DNA of 18,163 nucleotides from DATLNF01 sp046590575 (GCA_046590575.1 JBKJUS010000187.1:1-18163), one strand, 5' to 3'. Shown: positions 1 to 6,622, counted from the stretch's first letter. The notes: generated from the sequence alone by a model not told the origin. Made by a program: numbers and translations.

Positions 1-1
1 C

Positions 2-742
2 GAGGAGCACCTCGGCGGACCGGAGGTCAGCCTCTTCGCGATCACCGACGGTACGACGGTGCTGCCGCTCGAACTGGCGCAGGACTTCAAGCGAATCGGC
101 GACGGCGACACCGGGCCGAACACCGGCGGGATGGGCGCCTATTCGCCGCTGCCTTGGGCGCCGCCGGATCTCGTCGAGCAGGTCGAGCGCGAGGTGCTGC
201 GCCCGACCGTCGAAGAGATGGCGCGGCGCGGCATCCCCTTCACCGGGCTGCTCTACGCCGGTCTCGCGCTCACCGCCGACGGACCGAAGGTGATCGAGTT
301 CAACGCCCGATTCGGCGACCCGGAGACCCAGGTGGTGCTCGCCCGGCTGCGCACACCGCTTGCCGGTGTCCTTCTTGCGGCAGCGACCGGCACTCTTGCC
401 GACGCCACGCTCGAGTGGTCACCCGACAGTGCGATCACCGTCGTGATGGCCGCTGGCGGCTACCCCGGGCGTCCGCAGACCGGCCAGTCGATCGATGGCT
501 TGACCGCGGCCGAGGCGCAGCCCGGCGTCGACGTCCTGCATGCCGGCACTCGCCTGGAGGACGGCCGAGTGCTCACAGATGGAGGTCGAGTGCTCTCGGT
601 GACCGCTGGCGGCGCCGATCTGGCGTCGGCCCGCGCCTCGGCGTACCAAGCGGTCGGTCGGATCAGCTTCCCCGGTGCCCAATGGCGCCGCGACATCGCT
701 GAGCGTGCCGCCGTCGGCGAGATCGTGCTGCCGTCCCGCTAG
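2..742 (+). CDS. purD: Phosphoribosylamine-glycine ligase (GAR synthetase), 3' part
   Basis: This is the C-terminal 246 residues of PurD; the frame is open to the window edge, so the N-terminal part lies upstream. PurD joins glycine to phosphoribosylamine using ATP, the second step of de novo purine synthesis, in the cytosol. Recognisable parts are the start of the visible frame (EEHLGGPEVSLFAITDGTT), the ATP-grasp segment DGDTGPNTGGMGAYSP, the metal-binding segment EFNARFGDPETQ, and the C-terminal GARS domain ending in IVLPSR. A GTG at 59 opens a shorter reading frame, but homologous sequence continues upstream of it, so it is not the true start. The stop is TAG at 740-742. A 150-bp gap with an inverted repeat separates it from purE. 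Identification rests on family motifs and on the pur genes downstream. Confidence 0.96.
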   Translation, partial: EEHLGGPEVSLFAITDGTTVLPLELAQDFKRIGDGDTGPNTGGMGAYSPLPWAPPDLVEQVEREVLRPTVEEMARRGIPFTGLLYAGLALTADGPKVIEFNARFGDPETQVVLARLRTPLAGVLLAAATGTLADATLEWSPDSAITVVMAAGGYPGRPQTGQSIDGLTAAEAQPGVDVLHAGTRLEDGRVLTDGGRVLSVTAGGADLASARASAYQAVGRISFPGAQWRRDIAERAAVGEIVLPSR

Positions 743-765
743 CCAGGCCGGCCCACCCGGCGAAC

Positions 766-786
766 TTTGTCTCGATCCGGGACAAA
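766..786. promoter_or_regulatory. Inverted repeat in the purD-purE gap
   Basis: TTTGTC at 766-771 is matched by GACAAA at 781-786. Further inner pairs (one a T-G wobble) give a stem of up to 9 bp with a 3-nt loop. A second small dyad, TCGGG-AGTG-CCCGA, follows at 794-807. The 150-bp spacer (743-892) is the largest gap between the first five pur genes, so this could be an operator for purE onward or a weak purD terminator. No T-tract follows. The function is inferred. Confidence 0.35.
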
Positions 787-892
787 TCTGTGCTCGGGAG
801 TGCCCGAAGTTTGGCGGGTGGTCGGGCGCATTAGGCGGCGGGCGAGGCCTGCGGAAGAATGGTCACGACATCACCTGACTCGAGGAGGCGCC

Positions 893-1363
893 GTGGCGGA
901 GAGCAAGGTCGCGATCATCTACGGCTCGCCGAGCGACGCCGACGTGATGGGCCAGGCCGGCGCGATGCTCGAGCGATTCGGCGTTCCGTACGACGAGATC
1001 TCCATTTCTGCCCACCGCGCACCGCGTCGGCTGCTCGACTGGATGAGCGAGCTGGAGCCGCGTGGGATCGAGGTCGTGATCACCGGCGCGGGCATGAGCG
1101 CCGCGTTGCCCGGCGTCGTCGCGGCGCATACGACGCTGCCCGTCATCGGCGTGCCGATCAAGGGCGGCGCCCTCGACGGGCTCGACGCGCTGTTGGCGAT
1201 CAGCCAGATGCCGCCGGGTGTGCCGGTCGCCTGCGTCGGCCTGGACAACGCCAAGAACGCCGCGGTGCTCGCGGTGCAGATCCTCGCGGTCGCGGACCCG
1301 GACCTGCGGGCGAAGCTGTGGAAGTTCAAGGACGACTTCGAGCAGGCTGCCGGCTCGCGATGA
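893..1363 (+). CDS. purE: N5-carboxyaminoimidazole ribonucleotide mutase
   Basis: This is a 156-residue class I PurE, which converts N5-CAIR to CAIR in purine synthesis. The start is GTG at 893 because GAGGAGG at 882-888 is a strong ribosome binding site just upstream and the protein then begins VAESKVAIIYGSPSDADVM, as expected; the open frame back to 767 has no family similarity. Visible motifs are the phosphate-binding GSPSD loop, the SAHRAP segment, and the GAGMSAALPGVVAA and PVIGVPIKGG segments. Class I enzymes normally rely on PurK to make N5-CAIR; purK is not in this window and may lie elsewhere. purB begins 13 nt after the stop. Confidence 0.96.
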   Translation: MAESKVAIIYGSPSDADVMGQAGAMLERFGVPYDEISISAHRAPRRLLDWMSELEPRGIEVVITGAGMSAALPGVVAAHTTLPVIGVPIKGGALDGLDALLAISQMPPGVPVACVGLDNAKNAAVLAVQILAVADPDLRAKLWKFKDDFEQAAGSR

Positions 1364-1376
1364 CCTCAGCTCGCCG

Positions 1377-2678
1377 ATGATCAGTCGCTACACCCTCCCC
1401 GAGATGGGCCGGGTCTGGTCGGAAGCCCACAAGTACGAGCTGTGGTGCCAGGTTGAGCGCCTCGTGCTCGAGGCGCACGCCGCCGCCGGAGCGGTGCCCC
1501 AGGACTGCGTGGAGCCGGTACGCCTGGCCCCCGCGCCGAGCCCTGAGGCCGTCGATGAGATCGAGCAGGTCACCCAACATGACGTGATCGCGTTTCTCAC
1601 CGCGTGGGCGGACCTCACCGAGCCGCGCGAGGCGGCGGCCTACGTCCACTTCGGGATGACGAGCAGTGACCTGCTCGACACCGCGCTCGCGCTGCAGCTC
1701 GCCGACGCGACCGACATTCTGCTCACCAAGCTCAACGCGCTCGTTGCCGCGCTGCGCGACCTCGGCCTGCGACACCGCGCAACGATCAAGGTGGGACGCA
1801 CCCACGGCGTGCACGGCGAGCCCGATGTGTTCGGCCACACGGTCGCCAACTTCGCGTTCGCCATGGCCCGTAGCCGCGATCGGTTGCGGCGCGCCCGCGC
1901 AGCCATCGCCGTATGCAAGATCTCCGGCGCGGTGGGCACCTACTCCAACATCGACCCCGCGGTAGAGCTGCACGTTGCTGCGCAGCTCGGGCTCACGCCC
2001 GCCGATGCGGCGACCCAGGTCGTCATTCGCGATGGCATCAGCGAGTGGGTCGCTGCGCTGGCAATCGCCGCCACCGTGTGCGACGCGATCGCCTTGGAGG
2101 TTCGGCACGGACAGCGGACCGAGGTGCGCGAGCTGGAGGAGCCGTTCGGCAAGGGGCAGAAGGGCTCCAGTGCGATGCCGCACAAGCGCAATCCCATCCT
2201 CTGCGAGCGCATCTGCGGCATCGCGCGGGTTGTCCGGGCGCAGGTTGTGCCGGTGCTCGAAGGGATCCCGCTCTGGCACGAGCGCGACATCAGCCACTCC
2301 AGTGTCGAACGCATCGCGCTGCCCGACGCGGCCATCGGCACCGACTACCTGCTGCACCTGACGACCCGGCTGGTCACCGGCTTGACCGTCGACAGCGGCC
2401 GGATGCGGGCCAACCTGGAGAGTACTGGTGGGCTCATCTACACCAGCGCGGTGCTGCTCGAGCTGGTCGAGGCGGGACTGTCCCGCGAGGATGCCTATGC
2501 CGTCACGCAAGCCGCCGCGATGGAGAGCTGGAACACCGGCCTCCCGTTCCGCGAAGCCCTACGTAAGCACCCCCAAGCTGACGTCGTCACCGAATCGCGG
2601 CTGGACGACCTTTGTCGACCCGAGCGCTACGTCGAGCGACTCGGCCCCGTTTTCGACCGCCTGGAGGCGCTGAAGTGA
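1377..2678 (+). CDS. purB: Adenylosuccinate lyase
   Basis: This 433-residue fumarase/aspartase-superfamily lyase splits SAICAR to AICAR and adenylosuccinate to AMP, releasing fumarate in both. The start is ATG at 1377, giving MISRYTLPEMGRVWSE, which matches the beginning of Bacillus-type PurB; the frame is open further upstream but overlaps purE. No good ribosome binding site precedes it, so translation may be coupled to purE, whose stop is 13 nt upstream. The GRTHGVHGEP segment supplies the conserved histidine region. The family signature SSAMPHKRNP lies at about residues 264-273 in the flexible catalytic loop, followed by HERDISHSSVER. The length is normal. The stop overlaps the purC start (GTGA). 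Confidence 0.97.
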   Translation: MISRYTLPEMGRVWSEAHKYELWCQVERLVLEAHAAAGAVPQDCVEPVRLAPAPSPEAVDEIEQVTQHDVIAFLTAWADLTEPREAAAYVHFGMTSSDLLDTALALQLADATDILLTKLNALVAALRDLGLRHRATIKVGRTHGVHGEPDVFGHTVANFAFAMARSRDRLRRARAAIAVCKISGAVGTYSNIDPAVELHVAAQLGLTPADAATQVVIRDGISEWVAALAIAATVCDAIALEVRHGQRTEVRELEEPFGKGQKGSSAMPHKRNPILCERICGIARVVRAQVVPVLEGIPLWHERDISHSSVERIALPDAAIGTDYLLHLTTRLVTGLTVDSGRMRANLESTGGLIYTSAVLLELVEAGLSREDAYAVTQAAAMESWNTGLPFREALRKHPQADVVTESRLDDLCRPERYVERLGPVFDRLEALK

Positions 2679-3565
2679 TTCCCGGTCTCACCCCGATGCA
2701 CACCGGCAAGGTCCGCGATCTCTATGCCGTCGGCGGGGATTTGCTGCTGGTCGCAAGCGACCGGATCTCAGCGTTCGACGTCATCCTGCCGACGCCGATC
2801 CCGGACAAGGGCGCCGTGTTGACCGGTCTGTCGATGTGGTGGTTCGAACAGCTTGCCGACGTGCTGCCGCATCACGTCATCACGGCGAAGGTCGACGACT
2901 ATCCGGTCGAGCTCAAGGAGCACGCCGACGCGCTGCGTGGCCGATCGATGCTGTGCAAGCGGCTGGCGATGGTGCCGGTCGAGTGCGTCGCCCGCGGCTA
3001 CCTCACCGGGTCCGGGCTCAAGGACTACGCCTCGTCAGGTGAGGTCTGCGGAGTCGCGCTCCCGCCGGGGCTGGTGGACGGCAGTGAACTCCCCGAACCG
3101 ATCTACACACCGACGACCAAGGCGCCGGTCGGCGACCACGACCTGCCGATGACCTACGCCGAAGTGGTGGCTGAGGTCGGTGCCGAGCTGGCCGCCGAGC
3201 TCCGACGTACGACGCTCGAGGTCTACCGCCGCGGCGTCGAGCTGGCCGCGAAGGCCGGGATCATCCTGGCCGACACCAAGGTCGAGCTCGGCCACGACGC
3301 GGCCGGCGTGCTGACCCTCGGCGATGAGGTGCTGACTCCCGATTCGAGCCGCTTCTGGCCTGTCGAGAGCTACGCGCCGGGTCGCGCACAGCCGTCGTAC
3401 GACAAGCAGTACGTCCGTGACTGGCTCACGGCGAGCGGCTGGGACAAGTCGCCACCCGCACCGGAGCTGCCGGATGAGGTCGTCGAGGCCACCCGCGCGA
3501 AGTACATCGAAGCGTACGAGCGACTTACCGGGTCGTCTTTCGACTCTTACATCAGAGGTGCGTGA
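2675..3565 (+). CDS. purC: SAICAR synthetase
   Basis: This 296-residue phosphoribosylaminoimidazole-succinocarboxamide synthase joins aspartate to CAIR with ATP. The start is GTG at 2675, overlapping the purB stop, with GGAGG at 2663-2667 as a well-placed ribosome binding site; the protein begins VIPGLTPMHTGKVRDLY. The N-terminal GKVRDLY and ASDRISAFD segments form the nucleotide-binding region. MVPVECVARGYLTGSG, at about residues 99-114, matches SAICAR synthetase signature 1. The length equals that of mycobacterial PurC as I remember it. The 3' end overlaps the candidate GTG of purS by 4 nt, in keeping with a single transcript. Confidence 0.97.
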   Translation: MIPGLTPMHTGKVRDLYAVGGDLLLVASDRISAFDVILPTPIPDKGAVLTGLSMWWFEQLADVLPHHVITAKVDDYPVELKEHADALRGRSMLCKRLAMVPVECVARGYLTGSGLKDYASSGEVCGVALPPGLVDGSELPEPIYTPTTKAPVGDHDLPMTYAEVVAEVGAELAAELRRTTLEVYRRGVELAAKAGIILADTKVELGHDAAGVLTLGDEVLTPDSSRFWPVESYAPGRAQPSYDKQYVRDWLTASGWDKSPPAPELPDEVVEATRAKYIEAYERLTGSSFDSYIRGA

Positions 3566-3567
3566 CC

Positions 3568-3813
3568 ATGACCCGCATCGTCGTCGATGTCACCCTCAAG
3601 CCGGAGATCCTCGATCCGCAGGGCCAGGCGGTCGCCAACGCGTTGCCCAGCCTCGGCTTCGTCGGTGTGCGCAGCGTGCGGGTCGGCAAGCACTTTGAGA
3701 TCGTGGTCGACGGCGAGGTCGATGAGGCGCGGCTCGCCGATGTGCGAGACATGGCGGGGACCCTGCTGGCCAACCCCGTGATCGAGGACTTCACCGTCAC
3801 GGTCGATGCCTGA
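3568..3813 (+). CDS. purS: FGAM synthase subunit PurS
   Basis: This 81-residue protein is the small structural subunit of the three-part formylglycinamidine synthase (PurS-PurQ-PurL) and helps channel ammonia from PurQ to PurL. The sequence MTRIVVDVTLKPEILDPQGQ and the end NPVIEDFTVTVDA are typical of actinobacterial PurS. I prefer ATG at 3568 because AGAGG at 3554-3558 is well spaced for it; a GTG at 3562 in the same frame overlaps the purC stop but sits too close to that site. In many actinobacteria purQ follows directly. Here a membrane protein gene begins inside the last codons of purS, and purQ is about 2.8 kb away. Confidence 0.95.
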   Translation: MTRIVVDVTLKPEILDPQGQAVANALPSLGFVGVRSVRVGKHFEIVVDGEVDEARLADVRDMAGTLLANPVIEDFTVTVDA

Positions 3814-4567
3814 GCCGACGTCTGCCGTACCGACGACGCCGAGCTCGGTCGGAGAAGGGCGTCGTCCCGCCGCACGTCGACCCTGGCCGGTTCTCCCGCG
3901 CTGGCTGCTCGCTGGCGTCGGGGTCGTGCTGGTCGTCTTCATCGCGCTCGTTGTCTTCGCGACCGCCCAGATCCTCGATGAGCAGACGCAGCCGCTATTC
4001 GCCCGACGATCGGCCCCACTGCCCGGCCGTCAGTCGCACGACGTCGGCGTCGTGCAGGCGTCGACTCGGCAGCCGACGTCGGTCCGGTGCGGTGTGATCG
4101 ACGGGCTGCAGGTTGCCGCGGATGACCAAGTGCGGGCCGCCCTCGTCGAGGCCATCCGCGAGGGGCTGTGCGCCCGGCTCGGCACTTATGACGACGAGCT
4201 CGCCGAGCGGGTGGTCGCTGCGGCCCGTCAGGGCACAGTCATCAGCTTCGGAGTCTTCGGGCGTACCGGCGAAGACTCCACGACGCTGGCCGGCAGCCCG
4301 CCCCGGATTGTGCTGAACAACCGTTTCGCCGGTTCGTTCAAAGGTTTCTTGCTGCCTCTGCTCGCGCACGAGCTGTGGCACGCCGGGGAGACCGACGTCA
4401 CGGCTGAGGAGGAGTACGACGCCCGCCGGATCGAGGATCAGGTGTGCAATGACCAGCGGATCCGCACCAGCCGCCGCGTGTCGCGTGGCTGCGAGGACGC
4501 CCGGGCTGTCGTCCGGCGCGGTCGAGACGCCGCGATCGCCGAGCTGCGGCTTGTCGGCTACCGCTGA
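3806..4567 (+). CDS. Membrane-anchored HExxH metallopeptidase-like protein
   Basis: This 253-residue protein of unknown function starts at ATG 3806, 8 nt inside purS, so translational coupling is likely. Residues 1-31 are basic and proline-rich. Residues 32-54 form one strong hydrophobic segment (LLAGVGVVLVVFIALVVF), which suggests an N-terminal anchor with the rest outside the membrane. The extracytoplasmic part contains LLAHELWHAGE, with HExxH at residues 188-192, the zinc-binding pattern of metallopeptidases. The acidic stretch EEEYDARRIED (201-211) could supply the third ligand. Four cysteines (95, 122, 214, 229) could form disulfides. I cannot assign a named family, substrate or link to purine synthesis. 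Peptidase activity is an inference from HExxH in a plausible helical context. Confidence 0.75.
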   Translation: MPEPTSAVPTTPSSVGEGRRPAARRPWPVLPRWLLAGVGVVLVVFIALVVFATAQILDEQTQPLFARRSAPLPGRQSHDVGVVQASTRQPTSVRCGVIDGLQVAADDQVRAALVEAIREGLCARLGTYDDELAERVVAAARQGTVISFGVFGRTGEDSTTLAGSPPRIVLNNRFAGSFKGFLLPLLAHELWHAGETDVTAEEEYDARRIEDQVCNDQRIRTSRRVSRGCEDARAVVRRGRDAAIAELRLVGYR

Positions 4568-4607
4568 GCCGGCGGGTCGGAAGATGGGGTGATCGGCCGA
4601 CAGCTCA
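4565..4607. terminator. Possible bidirectional terminator between convergent genes
   Basis: TGAGC at 4565-4569 and GCTCA at 4603-4607 frame an inner pair, GTCGG at 4576-4580 and CCGAC at 4597-4601. The outer arms contain the stop codons of both converging genes. Part of this symmetry is automatic for two convergent TGA stops. The loop is long and no T-tract is present, so this is a weak candidate. Confidence 0.3.
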
Positions 4608-5111
4608 ACTCGACGTGGCGGCCGAACGGTGCGGAGGGTTCGCTTTCCAGGTCAGCTCCACGTCGAACTTGCTCGCTCCGGCCTCGACGTAGACGACGAC
4701 GGTGTAGTTACCCGCCGGCAGCTGAGTCGCGACGATGCGGTCGGCCAAGCAGCAGAAGCTGGGGCTGGGCAGCTCGGACCCGTCCGGGCGGTAGACGGCT
4801 AGACGCAGGCTCGCCGACGGGCCGTAGGTGAGGTCGACGACGAGGCGGCCGCTCTGCCGTCCGGCGGGCAGCCGCAGGGCGAGCTCAGTGATGTCGCACG
4901 TCTGCACCGTGCACCACTCCCGCCGCGGTCTGATGCCACCGCCGACGCCCGTTTCAGTGATGCCGGCATAGACCGACGGCCCGCTCAACATGCCGCTGTA
5001 GGTATGGGAAGTCTTGCGCTGGCCGTCCAACGTCGCGGGGGAGGCCGCAGCAGCACCGTGGGTGAGCGCAGCGGCGATCGCTAACCCGGCTACCAGGGTG
5101 TGGCGGATCAT
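4605..5111 (-). CDS. Secreted protein with a PPC-like beta-sandwich
   Basis: This 168-residue protein starts at ATG 5111 on the minus strand, beginning MIRHTLVAGLAIAAALTHGAAAASPATL, a clear Sec-type signal peptide with a probable cleavage site near the AAAAS segment. The mature part has four cysteines (CTVQTC and FCC), likely paired outside the cell. Its second half (LRLPAGRQSGRLVVDLTYGPSASLRLAVYRPDG and LPAGNYTVVVYVEAG) resembles bacterial pre-peptidase C-terminal (PPC) domains, beta-sandwich modules of secreted proteins. No catalytic domain is present. The frame stays open to 5306, but that extension runs through the IS end and is not coding sequence of this gene. It converges with the HExxH gene and lies next to the IS; whether the two accessory genes work together is unknown. 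Confidence 0.7.
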   Translation of the reverse strand: MIRHTLVAGLAIAAALTHGAAAASPATLDGQRKTSHTYSGMLSGPSVYAGITETGVGGGIRPRREWCTVQTCDITELALRLPAGRQSGRLVVDLTYGPSASLRLAVYRPDGSELPSPSFCCLADRIVATQLPAGNYTVVVYVEAGASKFDVELTWKANPPHRSAATSS

Positions 5112-5155
5112 CAGGCACGTCCAGTGCTGGGAAGAACGAGGAGGCGGTTCATCAT
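5111..5155 (-). other. Possible 14-codon upstream ORF before the secreted protein gene
   Basis: On the minus strand, ATG at 5155 opens MMNRLLVLPSTGRA followed by TGA whose A is also the A of the secreted protein start (TGATG). Such one-base overlaps can couple translation. It may be chance, because the candidate promoter would start transcription at or just after this ATG and no ribosome binding site is visible for it. Confidence 0.2.
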
Positions 5156-5157
5156 GA

Positions 5158-5186
5158 ATTGTGCTGCGCGGGCGCTTCGACGTAAA
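5158..5186 (-). promoter_or_regulatory. Candidate promoter of the secreted PPC-like gene
   Basis: Read on the minus strand, TTTACG (5186-5181) and CACAAT (5163-5158) are separated by exactly 17 nt, each matching 4 of 6 consensus bases. A palindrome TTCAT-C-ATGAA at 5148-5158 overlaps the expected start region and could be an operator. The -35 box lies only about 10 bp outside the IS end. Assignment is by pattern only. Confidence 0.4.
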
Positions 5187-5194
5187 GAGGTCGC

Positions 5195-5221
5195 GTTGAC
5201 TCACGAAAAATGCGCGCGTAG
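5195..5221 (+). repeat. IS left outer terminal repeat (L1)
   Basis: It begins GTTGACTCACGAAAAATG and ends GCGCGCGTAG. It matches the right outer copy in inverted orientation at the TGACTCACG core and the TGCGCGCGTAG end, with a variable 5-6 bp centre. Confidence 0.8.
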
Positions 5222-5226
5222 GTGGG

Positions 5227-5254
5227 GTCGTTGACTCATCTAGGAATGCGCGCG
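5227..5254 (+). repeat. IS left inner terminal repeat (L2), 28-bp perfect inverted repeat
   Basis: It reads GTCGTTGACTCATCTAGG followed by AATGCGCGCG and is identical, inverted, to 6497-6524. The similarity to L1 continues to TAG at 5257. Together L1 and L2 form two direct copies about 35 bp apart, likely transposase binding sites. Confidence 0.88.
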
Positions 5255-5304
5255 TAGCGCGCGCCTGCCGGGTTGAGGCTCGGGTGCCCGGTAGGCCCCG
5301 AGCC

Positions 5305-6546
5305 ATGGGACTTTCGGTGAGCCAACGGCAGGCAGTGACGAAGGCGATCGCGACCCGCTACCGGCGGTCGAACCGGGCTGGGAAGGGGCTGATCCTCGAC
5401 GAGCTGTGCTTGACGACGGGTTGGCATCGCAATCACGCGCGTAAGGCGTTGGCCGCAGCGAGCCGGCCGAAGGTGGTCCGGCCGCGCCGGCCGCGGACCC
5501 CGGTCTACGGGACCGACGTCGTTGATGCGCTGCGGTTCTGCTGGGCGGTCCTCGGCGCCCCGACGGGCAAGCGCCTGGCGCCGGTGATGGTCGAGCTGGT
5601 GGCGTCGCTGCGCCGCTTCGGTGAGCTCGACGTCGGCGACGACGTCGCCGCGGCGCTGGTGGTGATGTCGCCGGCGACGATGGACCGCCGGCTGGCTCCG
5701 GAGCGGGCCGCGATGAGCCTGCGTGGTCGTAGCCACACCAAGCCCGGGTCGCTGCTCAAAGACTCGATCCCGATCCGGACCTGGGCGCAGTGGGACGACG
5801 CGGTGCCCGGCTTCGTCGAGATCGACCTGGTCGGCCACGAAGGCGGGAATGCGCAGGGGGAGCACGCCTACACGCTGACCGTGACCGACATCGCGACCGG
5901 CTGGACGGAGAACCGCTCGGTGCGCAACAAGGCCCGCAGGTGGGTCGTGGCCGCACTCGAGGAGATCACCAACGTCATGCCGTTCCCGATCCTCGGCGTC
6001 GACAGCGACAACGGCAGCGAGTTCATCAACTACCACCTGCTGCACTGGTGCGAGCAGCGCAAGATCACCTTCACCCGCTCCCGGCCGGGTAACAGCAACG
6101 ACGGCGCGCACGTCGAGCAGAAGAACTGGGCGGTGGTCCGCACCGTCGTCGGCTACCACCGCTACGACACCGCCGGCGAGCTGCTGCTGCTCAACCGGAT
6201 CTGGCCGCTGCAGTCGCTGATCACCAACTACTTCCTGGCCCAGCAGAAGCTGATCTCGAAGGTCCGCGACGGCGCCAAGGTGACCAAGAAGTACGACAAG
6301 CCGACGACTCCGCACCGGCGCGCCGAGCGGCACACCAGCGTCACCGTCGAGGACAAGACGATCATGAACGACACCCTCGCCGAGCTGAACCCCGCCGCCA
6401 TCCAGCGCCAGATCCAGGCCCTCACCGCGGAGCTGCTCACCCTGACCACCAGCAAGAAATCCGCTACCACCAGGCCCAAGATTCCAGCCCCAGCCCCGCG
6501 CGCATTCCTAGATGAGTCAACGACTAGGGCTACGCGCGCATCTTGA
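5305..6546 (+). CDS. DDE (rve-type) IS transposase
   Basis: The protein is 413 residues if it starts at ATG 5305 (MGLSVSQRQAVTKAIATRY); a GTG at 5284 in the same frame, with GAGG 5 nt upstream, would add 7 residues. The N-terminal about 60 residues look like a helix-turn-helix region (LILDELCLTTGWHRNHARKAL). The integrase-like catalytic core follows. Its triad, numbered from ATG 5305, is D174 in GFVEIDLVGHEGG, D235 in VDSDNGSEF and E271 in NDGAHVEQKNW, with 35 residues between the last two. It resembles a widespread group with the motif ITFTRSRPGN and KVTKKYDKPTTPHRR; I do not assign an IS family name. The last codons run through the inner right repeat and stop inside the outer one. No frameshift or internal stop is seen, so it may be active. 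Confidence 0.9.
   Translation: MGLSVSQRQAVTKAIATRYRRSNRAGKGLILDELCLTTGWHRNHARKALAAASRPKVVRPRRPRTPVYGTDVVDALRFCWAVLGAPTGKRLAPVMVELVASLRRFGELDVGDDVAAALVVMSPATMDRRLAPERAAMSLRGRSHTKPGSLLKDSIPIRTWAQWDDAVPGFVEIDLVGHEGGNAQGEHAYTLTVTDIATGWTENRSVRNKARRWVVAALEEITNVMPFPILGVDSDNGSEFINYHLLHWCEQRKITFTRSRPGNSNDGAHVEQKNWAVVRTVVGYHRYDTAGELLLLNRIWPLQSLITNYFLAQQKLISKVRDGAKVTKKYDKPTTPHRRAERHTSVTVEDKTIMNDTLAELNPAAIQRQIQALTAELLTLTTSKKSATTRPKIPAPAPRAFLDESTTRATRAS
6497..6524 (-). repeat. IS right inner terminal repeat (R2)
   Basis: It is the exact inverted copy of 5227-5254 over 28 bp. It is translated as part of the transposase C-terminus (RAFLDESTT). Confidence 0.88.
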
Positions 6547-6556
6547 CGTGAGTCAC
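6530..6556 (-). repeat. IS right outer terminal repeat (R1)
   Basis: Read on the minus strand it begins GTGACTCACGTCAAGATG and ends GCGCGCGTAG, closely matching L1 with a few changes in the centre. It contains the transposase stop codon TGA (6544-6546). Confidence 0.8.
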
Positions 6557-6582
6557 CAGGGAGGTCGTCGGCGCGGGCGGGA

Positions 6583-6588
6583 TATCCT
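6583..6588 (+). promoter_or_regulatory. Candidate -10 element upstream of purQ
   Basis: TATCCT fits the actinobacterial TANNNT pattern and lies 34 nt before the purQ start, just outside the IS. No good -35 box lies 16-19 nt upstream; a TTGACG at 6543-6548, in the IS end, is too far away (34 nt). It would give purQLFM a promoter independent of purS. Pattern only. Confidence 0.3.
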
Positions 6589-6622
6589 CGGGGTCTATCG
6601 TCGACCTTCTCGGAGCTGCCGC

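Larger units (their letters stand above)
5195..6556 (+). mobile_element. Insertion sequence with doubled terminal inverted repeats and a DD(35)E transposase
   Basis: The element is about 1.36 kb and carries one transposase gene. Each end has an outer and an inner copy of a 27-28 bp motif of form TGACTCA followed by ATGCGCGCGTAG. The outer copies are at 5195-5221 and 6530-6556; the inner copies are at 5230-5257 and 6497-6524. The inner pair is a perfect 28-bp inverted repeat (5227-5254 against 6497-6524). The exact tips are uncertain. The shared core TGACTCACG starts at 5197 and its mirror ends at 6555. A 7-bp GAGGTCG occurs at 5187-5193 and again at 6561-6567, close to but not touching these tips, so it is only a candidate target duplication. 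The element separates purS from purQ. Confidence 0.88.

Noticed and set aside
1218..1376. Upstream extension of purB across purE
   Set aside because: It overlaps the purE coding frame and is Arg/Ser-rich. Similarity to PurB starts at the ATG at 1377.
1326..2510. A 394-codon open frame on the minus strand opposite purB
   Set aside because: It is antisense to a complete purB with all motifs, has an unusual composition (many His, Arg and Gly), and arises from codon bias in GC-rich DNA.
5195..5257. A CRISPR-like repeat pair at the IS left end
   Set aside because: There are only two copies, mirrored at the other end of a transposase gene, with no cas genes. They are terminal repeats.
5112..5306. 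N-terminal extension of the secreted PPC-like protein into the IS
   Set aside because: The extension is translated IS terminal repeat (RAFLDESTT). A signal peptide begins cleanly at the ATG at 5111, as expected for a secreted protein.
5236..6333. A 365-codon minus-strand frame opposite the transposase
   Set aside because: The + strand carries the DDE triad and integrase-like core. The minus frame has low-complexity Arg/Asp/Val-rich sequence with no family resemblance.
6543..6588. A hybrid promoter made of TTGACG in the IS end and TATCCT upstream of purQ
   Set aside because: The spacing is 34 nt, about twice what sigma-70-type promoters use, so the two boxes cannot act together.
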